Shown: in pieces, positions 52,125-61,484 of the stretch
Numbering within the stretch: the first letter of the stretch is position 1
How the letters are laid out: each line of letters starts with the position of its first letter
Source: Qipengyuania gaetbuli
GTDB lineage: Bacteria; Pseudomonadota; Alphaproteobacteria; Sphingomonadales; Sphingomonadaceae
Assembly: GCF_020171365.1 (NCBI RefSeq)
Contig: NZ_JAIUZO010000002.1
Coordinates: forward strand, 1,302,001-1,366,000
Direction: 5' to 3'
DNA: 64,000 nucleotides
Translations under genes and position numbers: made by a program
Notes under the pieces: generated by a model
Told to the model about the DNA's origin: nothing
What the model saw: only the letters and a program-made list of their open reading frames with translations
Database searches by the model: none

Positions 52125-53390
52125 ATGCGTGGCGACATCAAACCCGACGTCTGTGTCATCGGCCTCGGTTACATCGGCCTGCCCACGGCGGCGATCATCG
52201 CGCGTGCGGGTTGCCGCGTGCACGGCGTCGATGTGACGCAGACCGTGGTCGACACGATCAACCGCGGCGAAATCCATATCGAGGAAGTCGATCTGGACGG
52301 CCTCGTGCAGGCGGTGGTCCAGCGCGGCCTGCTCAAGGCCTCGACCGAGATTGCGCCCGCCGATGTCTTCGTGATCGCGGTGCCGACGCCGTTCGCCAAG
52401 GACGGCAACCACACGCCCGACACGTCCTACGTGATGGCCGCGGCGGAGAACGTCGCCTCGGTGCTCAAGAAGGGCGACGTGGTGATCCTCGAATCGACCT
52501 CGCCTGTCGGCACGACCGAGGCGATGCGCGATGCGATCGCGGTCAAGCGGCCCGACCTGGCCATGCCCGGCATGACCGACGGCCAGCCCGACATCAGCCT
52601 CGCCTATTGTCCCGAGCGCGTGCTGCCGGGCAAGATCCTCGAGGAACTGACGCATAACGACCGCTCGATCGGCGGGATCACCCCGCGCTGTGCGCGCAAG
52701 GCGCTCGCCTTCTACAAGCGCTTCGTGAAGGGCGAATGCGTCACCACCGATGCCCGTAGCGCGGAAATGACCAAGCTGGTCGAAAACAGCTTCCGCGACG
52801 TGAACATCGCCTTCGCCAACGAATTGTCGATGATCGCCGACAAGCAGGGCCTCGACGTGTGGGAGGTGATCCGCCTCGCCAACCGGCACCCGCGCGTGAA
52901 CATCCTCACGCCCGGCCCCGGCGTGGGTGGTCACTGCATCGCGGTCGACCCCTGGTTCATCGTCCATGGCGCGCCCGAGGAGGCAAAGATCATCCGCCAG
53001 GCGCGCGAGACCAATGACGCCAAGATGCACCACGTGCTCGCCCGTGCAAAATCACTGGTGGAGGGCAATCCGGGCGCGAAAGTCGCCTGCCTCGGACTCG
53101 CCTTCAAGGCGAACATCGACGACTTCCGCGAAAGTCCGGCGCGCTATGTCGCAGCCAGCATCGCCCGCGAATATGGCGAGCGCGTGCAGGTAGTCGAACC
53201 CTATGCGGGCGAACTGCCGAAAGAATTCGACGGTACCGGCGCCGAGCTGGTCGATATCGACACCGCGCTGGAAGAGAGCGATGTGATCATCGTCCTCGTC
53301 GATCACGACGTCTTCAAGGTCATCCCGCCCGAAGAGCGCGAGAACAAGGCCGTCTACGACACGCGCGGTATCTGGCCGGACGCCGCCTAG
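52125..53390 (+). CDS. wecC: UDP-N-acetyl-D-mannosamine dehydrogenase
   Basis: It oxidises UDP-ManNAc to UDP-ManNAcA with two NAD+. The 421-residue protein has the NAD loop GLGYIGLPTAAIIA, STSPVGTTE, the PERVLPGKIL segment, the catalytic cysteine in PGVGGHCIAVDPWF and the GLAFKANIDDFRESPA C-terminal motif. ATG 52125 gives the standard length. It is 73 bp after wecB and converges on fabI with a 15 bp gap. Confidence 0.95.
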   Translation: MRGDIKPDVCVIGLGYIGLPTAAIIARAGCRVHGVDVTQTVVDTINRGEIHIEEVDLDGLVQAVVQRGLLKASTEIAPADVFVIAVPTPFAKDGNHTPDTSYVMAAAENVASVLKKGDVVILESTSPVGTTEAMRDAIAVKRPDLAMPGMTDGQPDISLAYCPERVLPGKILEELTHNDRSIGGITPRCARKALAFYKRFVKGECVTTDARSAEMTKLVENSFRDVNIAFANELSMIADKQGLDVWEVIRLANRHPRVNILTPGPGVGGHCIAVDPWFIVHGAPEEAKIIRQARETNDAKMHHVLARAKSLVEGNPGAKVACLGLAFKANIDDFRESPARYVAASIAREYGERVQVVEPYAGELPKEFDGTGAELVDIDTALEESDVIIVLVDHDVFKVIPPEERENKAVYDTRGIWPDAA

Positions 53391-53405
53391 GCCCCGGCCG
53401 GGACA

Positions 53406-54215
53406 TCACGCCTTGTCGAGCGCGATGTCGGGTGCGTCTTCCTGCTTCATGCCGACGACGTGATAGCCCGCATCGACATGGTGCGTCTCGCCGGTCACGC
53501 CCGATGAGAGGTCGGACAGGAAGTATAGGCCCGACCCGCCCACGTCCTCGATCGTGACATTGCGGCGCAGGGGCGAATTGTATTCGTTCCACTTCAGGAT
53601 GTAGCGGAAATCGCCGATGCCGCTGGCTGCCAGCGTCTTGATCGGACCTGCGCTGATCGCGTTCACGCGAATGTTCTGCGGGCCGAGATCGTTGGCGAGG
53701 TACTGCACGCTCGTTTCCAGCGCGGCCTTGGCGACACCCATCACGTTGTAGTGCGGGATGACCTTTTCCGCGCCGTAATAGGTCAGCGTCAGGATGCTGC
53801 CGCCATCAGGCATCATCTCTTTCGCTCGCTTCGCCACCGCGACCAGCGAATAGGCGGAGATGTTCATCGTCATCAGGAAGTTGTCGAGGCTGGTGTCGAC
53901 ATACTGCCCGCGCAGCTCGCTCTTGTCGGAGAAGCCGATCGCGTGGACGACGAAATCGATCGTCTCCCAGCGTTCCTTCAGCGTGTCGAAGGCGCGGTCG
54001 AGCGCGTCCATGTCCGACACATCGCATTCGAACACGAAATCGCTGCCCAGCTGTTCGGCCAGCGGGCCGACGCGCTTCTTCAGCGCTTCGCCCTGGTAGG
54101 AGAAGGCCATTTCCGCGCCTTCCTCGTGCAGCTTCTTGGCAATGCCCCAGGCCAGCGACTTGTCGTTGGCGAGCCCCATGATGAGCCCCCGCTTGCCTGC
54201 CATCAGTCCGCCCAT
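53406..54215 (-). CDS. fabI: Enoyl-ACP reductase (NADH) FabI
   Basis: It carries out the last reduction of fatty acid elongation. The 269-residue short-chain dehydrogenase has the FabI-type cofactor loop MGLANDKSLAWGIA, SYQGEALKKRV, LTLTYYGAEK and the YNVMGVAKAA Y-x6-K site. The start at 54215 fits the family's MxGLMxGKRGLI N-terminus. It follows the YihY gene on the same strand by 22 bp. Confidence 0.95.
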   Translation of the reverse strand: MGGLMAGKRGLIMGLANDKSLAWGIAKKLHEEGAEMAFSYQGEALKKRVGPLAEQLGSDFVFECDVSDMDALDRAFDTLKERWETIDFVVHAIGFSDKSELRGQYVDTSLDNFLMTMNISAYSLVAVAKRAKEMMPDGGSILTLTYYGAEKVIPHYNVMGVAKAALETSVQYLANDLGPQNIRVNAISAGPIKTLAASGIGDFRYILKWNEYNSPLRRNVTIEDVGGSGLYFLSDLSSGVTGETHHVDAGYHVVGMKQEDAPDIALDKA

Positions 54216-54237
54216 CAGTGCATTCCTTCCTTCAGCG

Positions 54238-55233
54238 TCATTGCGTGTCAGAGACCGCGTCTTCCGTAACGTCCGGCGCCTCGCCCGCCCCCTCTTCTTC
54301 CGGGGTTTCGGCCAGCGCCGCGTTGAGTTCCGCGCCGATAACCACACCGAGGCCGACAAGCCAGAAAAAGAACAGCGCGATCATGATCCCGGCAAGGCTG
54401 CCGTAAGTGAGGTTATAAGTGAAGAAGCTGCGCAGCACGACCGGCAGCCAGGTGGTGACGAGGATCCACCACAGTGTCGTGAACAACACGCCCGGCCATT
54501 TGGGATAGCGCCTGTGGCGATAGCGCGAGGGCGTGAGCGAATAGAACAGCATGTAGAGCGAGCCGAACAGGCCGAGCGCTGGCAGGATGCGCGAGAGCTG
54601 CAAATCCACCATGCGGTTCATCAGCTGCGGGAAATAGGCCTCGATCACCTGCTGCGCGGCGCCGATGACGACCTGCGCCAGCAGCGAGAGCATCAGCAGC
54701 ATCACCGCTGCAAGGATCACGCCGCTGGAAAAGATGCGGTATTTCCAGAAGGCCTTGGTCATGCGCGTACCGTAGGCGCGGCGCAGGATGTCGCGGATCG
54801 TCTCGACCAGGCTGCCCACCGTCCACAATCCGACGGCCGCACCTGCCCAGAGCAGCCAGCCGCTGCGCGCCTCGATCACGTCGCGTGCGACCGGCTCGAT
54901 GACATTGCCGACCACGGGCGGCAGGGCGACCAGCACGGCGTTGATGGTGGCGGCGCGTTCCGCCTCTTCCCCGAATAGCGAGAACAGCGCCGAGCCGAGG
55001 ATGAAGAAAGGGAAAATCGAGAGCATCGCCAGATAGGCGAGGTTGCCGGCATGGATGAAGCCGTCGTTGAACGTGCCGACGACCGTGCGCTTCACCACTT
55101 CGAAGGCGCGCGTCCCCGGACCGACCCTGCGGGCGACTTCCCCGCGCAGCGTCTGGGCTTCCCGCCGCCGCGCCTCGGGAGAGAGCGAGTGGATCTCGCG
55201 CTCTTCGGGCTGGGGAAGCGTCGGATGTCTCAA
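54238..55233 (-). CDS. YihY/virulence factor BrkB family inner-membrane protein
   Basis: The 331-residue protein has an N-terminal cytoplasmic helix, about six membrane segments, GNLAYLAMLSIFPFFILGSA at the first, and the family region KWPGVLFTTLWWILVTTWLPVVLRSFF...YGSLAGIMIALFFFW. Despite an old annotation as RNase BN it is not a nuclease; transport or envelope roles are suggested in the literature. It has an acidic C-terminal tail. It is 6 bp from the CbpA-like gene. Confidence 0.92.
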   Translation of the reverse strand: MRHPTLPQPEEREIHSLSPEARRREAQTLRGEVARRVGPGTRAFEVVKRTVVGTFNDGFIHAGNLAYLAMLSIFPFFILGSALFSLFGEEAERAATINAVLVALPPVVGNVIEPVARDVIEARSGWLLWAGAAVGLWTVGSLVETIRDILRRAYGTRMTKAFWKYRIFSSGVILAAVMLLMLSLLAQVVIGAAQQVIEAYFPQLMNRMVDLQLSRILPALGLFGSLYMLFYSLTPSRYRHRRYPKWPGVLFTTLWWILVTTWLPVVLRSFFTYNLTYGSLAGIMIALFFFWLVGLGVVIGAELNAALAETPEEEGAGEAPDVTEDAVSDTQ

Positions 55234-55239
55234 GCGGCC

Positions 55240-56178
55240 TTACACCCCGAGTTTGCTGCGTGGGTCGCTTTCGTCCTTCCACCCGTCGAGCCGCTTGGCA
55301 AGCTCCTCCATGTCGGCAGGCAGCTGGATTTCCAGCGTGACGAGCTGGTCGCCGCGCGTTCCGTCCTTCTTGGTGAAGCCCTTGCCCTTGAGGCGCAGCA
55401 CCGTGCCGCCGCTGGTCCCGGGCTTGATCGTCATCATCACCGGGCCATCAACCGTGGGCACGCGCACCTTGCCGCCGCCGACCGCCTCGTCGAGCGTGAT
55501 CGGCAGGTCGAAGCGCACGTCGAAGCCTTCGCGGCGGTAGAGCTTGTGGCTGTCGATGCGGATGGTGACGAGCCCGTCGCCCGCGCCGCCCGGACCCTGT
55601 TCGCCCTTGCCCTTGAGGCGCATCTGGGTGCCGTCTTCCAGCCCCTTTGGCAGCTTCAGGTCGATCGTCTTGCCGTCGGCCAGCGTGATGCGCTGGTCGC
55701 GCAGCGAAGCCGCGTCAGTGAAGGGCACGCGCAGCGTATAGGCGATGTCGGCGCCCTTGCGCGGCGGCGGGGGCCGCCGCCCGCCGAAGGGATCGGCGCG
55801 TCCGCGCGCGCCGGCGCGGCCACCGCCGAACAGCCCGTCGAAAATATCGCCGAGATCGACGCCGTCATTGCCGAAGCCCTGGAAATCCTCTGCCCGGAAC
55901 CCGCGCTGTCCGCCGCCCGGATGGCCGCCGAAGCCGCTGCCGAAGGGATTGGTCGGATTGCCGTCCGCATCGATCTCCCCGCGGTCGAAACGGGCGCGCT
56001 TGTCCTTGTCGGACAGGAGGTCATAGGCATTGGTGACTTCCGAGAACCGCTCGGCAGCCTTGGGGTTGTCCTTGTTACGGTCAGGGTGCAGCTCCTTGGC
56101 GAGCTTGCGATAGGCGCTCTTGATGTCCTGTTCGGACGCGGAGCGGGTGACGCCAAGGATGGAGTATGGATCGGCCAT
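55240..56178 (-). CDS. DnaJ-like co-chaperone (CbpA type)
   Basis: The 312-residue protein has a J domain with the HPD motif (ELHPDRNKDNP, residues about 30-40) and YSILGVTRSASEQDIKSAYRKLA at the start, a G/F-rich linker (about 72-120) and the two beta-sandwich C-terminal domains (RIPFTD-like VPFTDAASL, FDVRFDLPITLDEAVGGGKVRVPT). It lacks the cysteine-rich zinc domain of DnaJ, so it is CbpA-type. It stimulates DnaK ATPase. It is divergent from pdxH. Confidence 0.93.
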   Translation of the reverse strand: MADPYSILGVTRSASEQDIKSAYRKLAKELHPDRNKDNPKAAERFSEVTNAYDLLSDKDKRARFDRGEIDADGNPTNPFGSGFGGHPGGGQRGFRAEDFQGFGNDGVDLGDIFDGLFGGGRAGARGRADPFGGRRPPPPRKGADIAYTLRVPFTDAASLRDQRITLADGKTIDLKLPKGLEDGTQMRLKGKGEQGPGGAGDGLVTIRIDSHKLYRREGFDVRFDLPITLDEAVGGGKVRVPTVDGPVMMTIKPGTSGGTVLRLKGKGFTKKDGTRGDQLVTLEIQLPADMEELAKRLDGWKDESDPRSKLGV

Positions 56179-56383
56179 TGCGTGTTAGCTAGGTGCAACA
56201 CTCGCGCCGCGCAAGCGGCGAGGCTTTCCTACGCGCGGCACTGGGGTTAGGGAGCAGGTCATGCATGGTCCCAACCCCTTCGCGATGCACGAAGTTCCGC
56301 CATTTTGCGGGCGAAATGCCGGGGCGGGGCTTTTTGTGCCAGGACCGTGTTCCATCTGTTCCAAGCTGTAGGATTGCCGCCCG

Positions 56384-57007
56384 ATGAGTGAAGCGACCAG
56401 CGCCATCCCCGTAACCGACCCCTTCGCCCTGTTCGAGGAGTGGTTCGGCGAGGCCAAGGCGAGCGAGCCGAACGATCCCAACGCCATGGCGCTGGCCACG
56501 GCGAATGCGGACGGCATGCCATCGGTGCGCATGGTGCTGCTGAAGGGCCACGGCAGCCAGTGGGGCAAAGGCGGCGGCTTCGTGTTCTACACCAATGCCG
56601 AAAGCCGCAAGGGCGAGGAAATCCGCGCCAACATGCGCGCCTCGCTGCTGTTCCACTGGAAGAGCCTGCGCCGCCAGATCCGCATCGAGGGACCGCTGAC
56701 CGAAGTGACCAGCGAGCAGGCCGATGCCTATTTCCATTCGCGCCCGCGCGTTTCGCAGATCGGTTCGGCCGCCAGCGACCAGTCGCGCCCGCTGGCAGAC
56801 CGGCAGGTCTATCTCGACCGCGTGGCCGCGCTGGAGGAACGCTATCCCGAAGGCGACATCCCGCGCCCGCCGCACTGGACCGGCTTCCTGCTGACCCCGC
56901 TGGCCATCGAGTTCTGGCGCGACCGCGAGTTCCGCCTCCACGACCGCCGCCGCTTCACCCGCGCATCGGCAAGCGAGGCGTGGTCGAACACGCTGCTCTA
57001 CCCGTGA
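56384..57007 (+). CDS. pdxH: Pyridoxamine 5'-phosphate oxidase
   Basis: This FMN enzyme makes pyridoxal phosphate. The 207-residue protein has NAMALATANADGMPSVRMVLLKG, ASLLFHWKSLRRQIRIEG, SRPRVSQIGSAASDQSRPL and the C-terminal EFWRDREFRLHDRRRF, matching the family throughout. A 205 bp divergent spacer lies upstream. The stop overlaps fieF (GTGA). Confidence 0.96.
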   Translation: MSEATSAIPVTDPFALFEEWFGEAKASEPNDPNAMALATANADGMPSVRMVLLKGHGSQWGKGGGFVFYTNAESRKGEEIRANMRASLLFHWKSLRRQIRIEGPLTEVTSEQADAYFHSRPRVSQIGSAASDQSRPLADRQVYLDRVAALEERYPEGDIPRPPHWTGFLLTPLAIEFWRDREFRLHDRRRFTRASASEAWSNTLLYP

Positions 57008-57939
57008 GCGAGGACCGCGCCCGTCTTGCCCGCTCGGCGGCGCTGGCCTCGATCAGCGTGGCCGTGGTGCTGGTCGCGCTCAAGACCTGGGCGAGCTGGA
57101 AGACCGGCTCGACCGCCATGCTCGGCAGCCTGGCCGATTCGGCACTCGACCTCATCGCCAGCTTCGCCACGCTGACCGGCGTGTGGATCGCGTCGCAGCC
57201 TGCCGACGAGGACCACCGGTTCGGTCACGGCAAGGCAGAGGCGCTCGCCGCCATATTCCAGGTCATGCTGATCGCGCTGTCGGCCTTCGGCATTGCGATC
57301 CGCGCCATCATGCAGTTCGCCGGCGGGCAGGGGACCGAGGCCGCGGCCGAGGGTATCGGCGTGTCGCTGGTCGCCATTGCGCTGACCTTCGCGCTGCTCG
57401 GCTGGCAGCGCTACGTCATGCGCCGCACGCGCAGCCTCGCGATCCAGACCGACCATTTGCACTACAAGTCCGACCTGTTCCTGAACCTCGCCGTCATCGC
57501 GGCGCTGGCGCTAGACCAGATGGCCGGGTTGAAGGGTGCGGACCCCGCCTTCGGCCTCGCCATTGCCGCATGGCTCGGCTGGGGCGCCTTCACTGCCGCG
57601 CGTGCCGCGGTGGACGATCTGATGGACCGCGAATGGCCGGAAGAGAAACGCCTCGCCTTCGTGGAAGCCGCGGCACGGCATCCCGAGCTGTCCAAGCTCC
57701 ACGATCTGCGCACGCGCACCAGCGGGCACCGCGACTTCGTCCAGTTCCACGTCGACCTGCCGGGCGACATGACAGTGGAGGAAGCGCACGACATCATCGA
57801 GCGGGTGGAAGCGGATCTGTGCCGCCAGTTCCCCGAAATGGAACTGCTCATCCACATCGATCCCGAAGGCCATGTCGACGAGCCGGGCAACCCGCTGGCC
57901 GAGGAAAACGAGTTCAAGCGGCTGGAGACCGGCAAGTGA
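57004..57939 (+). CDS. fieF: Cation diffusion facilitator transporter (FieF-like)
   Basis: It exports divalent metals such as Fe(II), Zn(II) or Cd(II) against protons. The 311-residue protein has about six membrane helices, a metal site suggested by LADSALDLIASF in TM2 and DHLHYKSDLF in TM5 (DD-HD pattern), HRFGHGKAE between TM2 and TM3 and a cytoplasmic C-terminal domain with HVDLPGDMTVEEAHDI. It starts at GTG overlapping pdxH and is overlapped by phzF. Confidence 0.92.
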   Translation: MSEDRARLARSAALASISVAVVLVALKTWASWKTGSTAMLGSLADSALDLIASFATLTGVWIASQPADEDHRFGHGKAEALAAIFQVMLIALSAFGIAIRAIMQFAGGQGTEAAAEGIGVSLVAIALTFALLGWQRYVMRRTRSLAIQTDHLHYKSDLFLNLAVIAALALDQMAGLKGADPAFGLAIAAWLGWGAFTAARAAVDDLMDREWPEEKRLAFVEAAARHPELSKLHDLRTRTSGHRDFVQFHVDLPGDMTVEEAHDIIERVEADLCRQFPEMELLIHIDPEGHVDEPGNPLAEENEFKRLETGK

Positions 57940-58739
57940 CCACCATCCCTTACTGGCATGTCGACGCCTTTGCCGATGCACCCTTTCGCGGCAACCAGGC
58001 TGCGGTCATGCCGCTGGACCAGTGGCTGCCCGACGATGTGCTGCAGGCTATCGGCGAAGAGAACGCCTTTGCCGAAACCGCCTTCATCATCCCCGATGCG
58101 AGCGGGGCAGCAGATTACGAGCTGCGCTGGTTCACTCCGACGGAAGAGGTCCGCCTGTGCGGCCATGCAACCCTCGCCAGCGGCCATGTCGTGCTGTCGC
58201 AAAGCGGCGGCGAGCGGGTGACCTTCCGTACGCGCCATGCCGGTATCCTCGAAGTGCGCCGCGCCGGTAATGGCTACGAGCTTGCCTTGCCGCTCATCCG
58301 CACCGAGCCCGGTGAATGGGCGGAGGCGGTAGACTTTCTGGGCGCCGAGCCTGCCGAAGTCTGGCTCAGCCCCGACCGCTACGGCGTCTACCGCTTCGAA
58401 ACCGAAGAGGCGGTGCGCGCGCTCGATCCCGACATGCGCGGGCTTCGCGCGCTGGGGAACGACCAGTTCATCTGCACGGCGCGCGGGCGCGATACCGATA
58501 TCGTTAGCCGGGTCTTCGTGCCGGGCGGCGGAGTGGACGAGGACAGCTTCACCGGCTCGGCCCATGCGGCGCTGACCTATTACTGGAGCGAGCAACTGGG
58601 CCGCGACAGCTTCACCGCCTTCCAGGCCTCGCAGCGCGGGGGCCATGCGACCTGCCGGCGCGAGGGCGAACAGGCTTGGCTCGGCGGAACCTGTGTAACG
58701 GTGGTGAAGGGCGAGTTCTACCTGCCTTCGGCGGGGTAG
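57936..58739 (+). CDS. PhzF family isomerase/epimerase-like protein
   Basis: The 267-residue protein has the PhzF start YWHVDAFADAPFRGNQAAVM, NAFAETAFI with the conserved glutamate, RWFTPTEEVRLCGHATLA and SFTGSAHAAL. PhzF itself isomerises a phenazine precursor; most relatives have unknown substrates. No phenazine genes are present. It starts at GTG coupled to fieF, and its 3' end overlaps the convergent serine hydrolase by 22 bp. Confidence 0.92.
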   Translation: MTTIPYWHVDAFADAPFRGNQAAVMPLDQWLPDDVLQAIGEENAFAETAFIIPDASGAADYELRWFTPTEEVRLCGHATLASGHVVLSQSGGERVTFRTRHAGILEVRRAGNGYELALPLIRTEPGEWAEAVDFLGAEPAEVWLSPDRYGVYRFETEEAVRALDPDMRGLRALGNDQFICTARGRDTDIVSRVFVPGGGVDEDSFTGSAHAALTYYWSEQLGRDSFTAFQASQRGGHATCRREGEQAWLGGTCVTVVKGEFYLPSAG

Positions 58740-59851
58740 AGTTCGATTACGTCGGCCAGCTGCTGCAGCATGGCCTTGCGCTCTTCGGCATTGGAGTGGC
58801 CGAGGCGCACCACGGTCAGCCCCTGTGCGGGCGACACGAAGACGTACTGGCCCATGTGCCCGATCATGGAGAAGGCGCTGTGCGGCGCGCGGTCGGGGAA
58901 CAGCGGGTGCTCCGGCTCGCCATTGGGGCGGTTGAGCCAGGTCTGGAGGCCGTAATGCGGGCTCTTGGGGCTGGGCTTGACCATCTCGGCGACCCAGCTG
59001 CGCGGCAGGAGCTGTTCGCCCCGATGCGAGCCCTTGAGGCGCATCAGCTCGCCCAGCTTGGCCCAGTCGCGGGCCGTCGCGTGCATCAGGCTGCCGCCGA
59101 TCAGAGTGCCCGAGCGGTCGAATTCGAGAGTCATGGAATCCATGCCCAGCTGGTCGAACAGGCGGGCATGGAGATAGTCGCTCACCGCCCGGCGGCGCGC
59201 TTCGGGATCGCTGCTTTCGGTCAGCGTGCGCGCGGCGATGTCGGCGAGGATGACCGTGGTGTTGGAGGAATACTCGAACTTCGCCCCCGGCTCCGCCTCG
59301 GGCGGCTGGGCGGTGGCATAATCCGCCATGTCGTCGCGCCCGTCGAGGAAGAGCATGCGCACCTCGCCGCTCTCGTAGGGCGGGTCGCCGGCCTCGGTAT
59401 GCTCCAGCCCGCTGCGCATCTGTAGGAGGTGGCGCAGGGTGATGTCGGCGCGCGGGTCGCCGCTGCGCTGCCAGCGCGGGACCGGAGCAGGCGCATCGAG
59501 GCGCAGCAGGCCGTCGCCGACCAGCTGGCCGATCATCATGGCGGTGACCGTCTTGGCCATCGACCAGCTCACGAACCGCGTGTCGGCATCGTAGTCCTCG
59601 CCATAGCGTTCGGCCGCGATCTTGCCGTTCTTCATGACGATCAGCGCACGCGTTTCGCCAAGGCCTTCCATGGTGAAGAGGTCGTCCACCTCCCGCGCCA
59701 GCGCCTTCGCCGGGGCGCCGGCGTTCTCGGTCACGGAGGCCACCGCTTCCTCGCTCAGCGGCGGTTCCTCGGCAGGACCGGGCGAACCGCATGCGGCAAG
59801 GCTTGTGGCGGCAAGGGTAAGGACGATAAGGGGGCGCGACCGCAAATTCAT
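58718..59851 (-). CDS. Serine hydrolase / class C beta-lactamase-like lipoprotein
   Basis: The 377-residue protein has a lipobox (LAAC, Cys about 21) and a beta-lactamase-fold domain with the SxxK motif in WSMAKT, EYSSNTT as the YxN-like element and GHMGQYVFVSP near the HxG position. Such proteins act as esterases, 6-aminohexanoate dimer hydrolase-like enzymes or penicillin-interacting proteins; the substrate is unknown. It starts only 34 bp from a divergent small membrane protein gene. Confidence 0.9.
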   Translation of the reverse strand: MNLRSRPLIVLTLAATSLAACGSPGPAEEPPLSEEAVASVTENAGAPAKALAREVDDLFTMEGLGETRALIVMKNGKIAAERYGEDYDADTRFVSWSMAKTVTAMMIGQLVGDGLLRLDAPAPVPRWQRSGDPRADITLRHLLQMRSGLEHTEAGDPPYESGEVRMLFLDGRDDMADYATAQPPEAEPGAKFEYSSNTTVILADIAARTLTESSDPEARRRAVSDYLHARLFDQLGMDSMTLEFDRSGTLIGGSLMHATARDWAKLGELMRLKGSHRGEQLLPRSWVAEMVKPSPKSPHYGLQTWLNRPNGEPEHPLFPDRAPHSAFSMIGHMGQYVFVSPAQGLTVVRLGHSNAEERKAMLQQLADVIELYPAEGR

Positions 59852-59885
59852 GGGTCTGCACTCGCACGGGGAAACCGCTGTCGCA

Positions 59886-60224
59886 ATGGCGAATAAACGC
59901 ACTCTCACGTCCAGCCGCTGGCTGTGGCTCTTTGTCCTCGTCCTCGCGCTTGGCGGGGCCGCTTGGTTCGCCTGGGGCGAGGGCCTGCGACGCACTTCGG
60001 AGGCAGGCACGGCCTATGGCGCGCATGTCGCCTGTTCGTGCCGCTACGTCTCGGGGCGCAGCCTGTCGGACTGCTCCAAGGACAAGCTGGAAGGCATGGA
60101 ACTGGTCATGCTGAGCGAGGATCCCGCCGAAAAGAGCGTGACCGCGAGCATTCCGCTGATCGCCTCGGACACCGCCACATACCGCGAAGGCTATGGCTGC
60201 GTGCTGAAGGAATGGGAGGGCTGA
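59886..60224 (+). CDS. Small single-pass membrane protein with CSC motif, unknown function
   Basis: The 112-residue protein has one N-terminal membrane helix or uncleaved signal (about residues 12-30, RWLWLFVLVLALGGAAWFAW) and a periplasmic part with HVACSCRYVSGRSLSDC and GYGCVLKEW, so four cysteines. It lies 34 bp from the divergent serine hydrolase, and the two share a promoter region, suggesting a functional link. I do not recognise a family function. Confidence 0.75.
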   Translation: MANKRTLTSSRWLWLFVLVLALGGAAWFAWGEGLRRTSEAGTAYGAHVACSCRYVSGRSLSDCSKDKLEGMELVMLSEDPAEKSVTASIPLIASDTATYREGYGCVLKEWEG

Positions 60225-61379
60225 TCAGCCCGCGAAGCCGGTCGTCCCGTCGATCCAGCCGCCGCCGACCACGCGTTCGCCGGCATAGATGACCGCCGCC
60301 TGCCCGGGGGCGACGCCGTATTCGGGATGGGCGAAACGGATGGTCGTCGCCGCCCCGCCGCCAAGCGGGCCTTCGAGCGTGACCGGTACGGGCTTGGCCA
60401 GGCTGCGCACCTTGGCCGTCAGCCCGGCGTCGGGCAGCGGGCCGATCCGGTTGGTCTCGATCAGGCGGGCAGCCGACACGGCCAGCATGGGGCGGGGGCC
60501 GACCAGCACCTGCGCCTTGTCCGCGTCGATCCCGACCACGTAGAGCGGTTCCGGCTGGCCGCCGATCTCGAGCCCGCGGCGCTGGCCGACGGTGTAGTGG
60601 ATCACGCCCTGGTGGCGGCCAAGCACTTCGCCGCTCTGCGCATGGACGATGTCGCCCGCTCGCCCGCCTTCGGGCCGCAGCTTCTTCACGATCTTAGCAT
60701 AATCGCCATCGGGCACGAAGCAGATGTCCTGGCTGTCGGGCTTGGCCGCATTGCGCAGACCCGCCGCCTCGGCCAGGTCGCGCACTTCGGCCTTGGGCAG
60801 CCCGCCGAGCGGGAAGCGCAGGTAGTCGAGCTGCTCCTCGGTCGTCGCGTAGAGGAAGTAGGACTGGTCGCGCGCGGGATCGAGCGCGCGGTGCAGTTCC
60901 ACCCCGGCAGGGCCCTCGACGCGGCGCACATAGTGGCCGGTGGCGAGGCAGTCGGCACCCAGCTCGCGCGCCATGGCGAACAGGTCTGTGAACTTGGGTC
61001 CCATGTTGCAGCGGATGCAGGGGACGGGGGTGCGGCCGGCGAGGTATTCGTCGGCAAAGGCTTCGACCACGTCTTCGCGGAAGGCGCTCTCATGGTCGTA
61101 GACGTAATGCGCGATGCCCAGCCGGTCGGCGACGGCGCGCGCATCGGCGATATCATCGCCCGCGCAGCAGGCGCCCTTGCGCCCGGTAGCCGCACCGTAA
61201 TCGTAAAGCTGCAGCGTAATGCCGATCACTTCGGCACCGCTTTTGGCGGCCAGCGCGGCGACCACGGAGGAATCCACCCCGCCCGACATCGCGACAACGA
61301 TGCGGCATTCGCTTGCCGGGCGCGGCAGGTCGAACAGGCCGGCGGCAGAGGCCGGTTCGAGGAGGCGGGATTCGGGCAT
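60225..61379 (-). CDS. mnmA: tRNA 2-thiouridylase MnmA
   Basis: MnmA adds sulfur to wobble U34 of Glu, Gln and Lys tRNAs. The 384-residue protein has the PP-loop SGGVDSSV at about 31-38, the catalytic cysteine pair in PCIRCN and DICFV, and GHYVR and DQSYFLY motifs. ATG 61379 has GGGG before it; an ATG four codons upstream is possible. With mnmE and mnmG it makes three U34 modification genes in this window. Confidence 0.95.
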   Translation of the reverse strand: MPESRLLEPASAAGLFDLPRPASECRIVVAMSGGVDSSVVAALAAKSGAEVIGITLQLYDYGAATGRKGACCAGDDIADARAVADRLGIAHYVYDHESAFREDVVEAFADEYLAGRTPVPCIRCNMGPKFTDLFAMARELGADCLATGHYVRRVEGPAGVELHRALDPARDQSYFLYATTEEQLDYLRFPLGGLPKAEVRDLAEAAGLRNAAKPDSQDICFVPDGDYAKIVKKLRPEGGRAGDIVHAQSGEVLGRHQGVIHYTVGQRRGLEIGGQPEPLYVVGIDADKAQVLVGPRPMLAVSAARLIETNRIGPLPDAGLTAKVRSLAKPVPVTLEGPLGGGAATTIRFAHPEYGVAPGQAAVIYAGERVVGGGWIDGTTGFAG

Positions 61380-61470
61380 GGCGCGCCCCATACACGGCTT
61401 GGGGGCTTGCCTCCACCATTTACCGATTTGTGCCGCAGGCGATGCTTCACGGGTTCTTTACCATGAGGGC

Positions 61471-61479
61471 TTATCCACA
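61471..61479 (+). promoter_or_regulatory. DnaA box upstream of the small unknown gene and sciP
   Basis: The sequence TTATCCACA is identical to the box in the putative oriC and is only the second perfect copy I could find in the window. It ends 5 bp before the start codon at 61485. Confidence 0.6.
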
Positions 61480-61484
61480 GAGGC

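Noticed and set aside
50927..53390. wecBC as part of a horizontally acquired polysaccharide island
   Set aside because: No change of base composition, no mobile element and no glycosyltransferases nearby.
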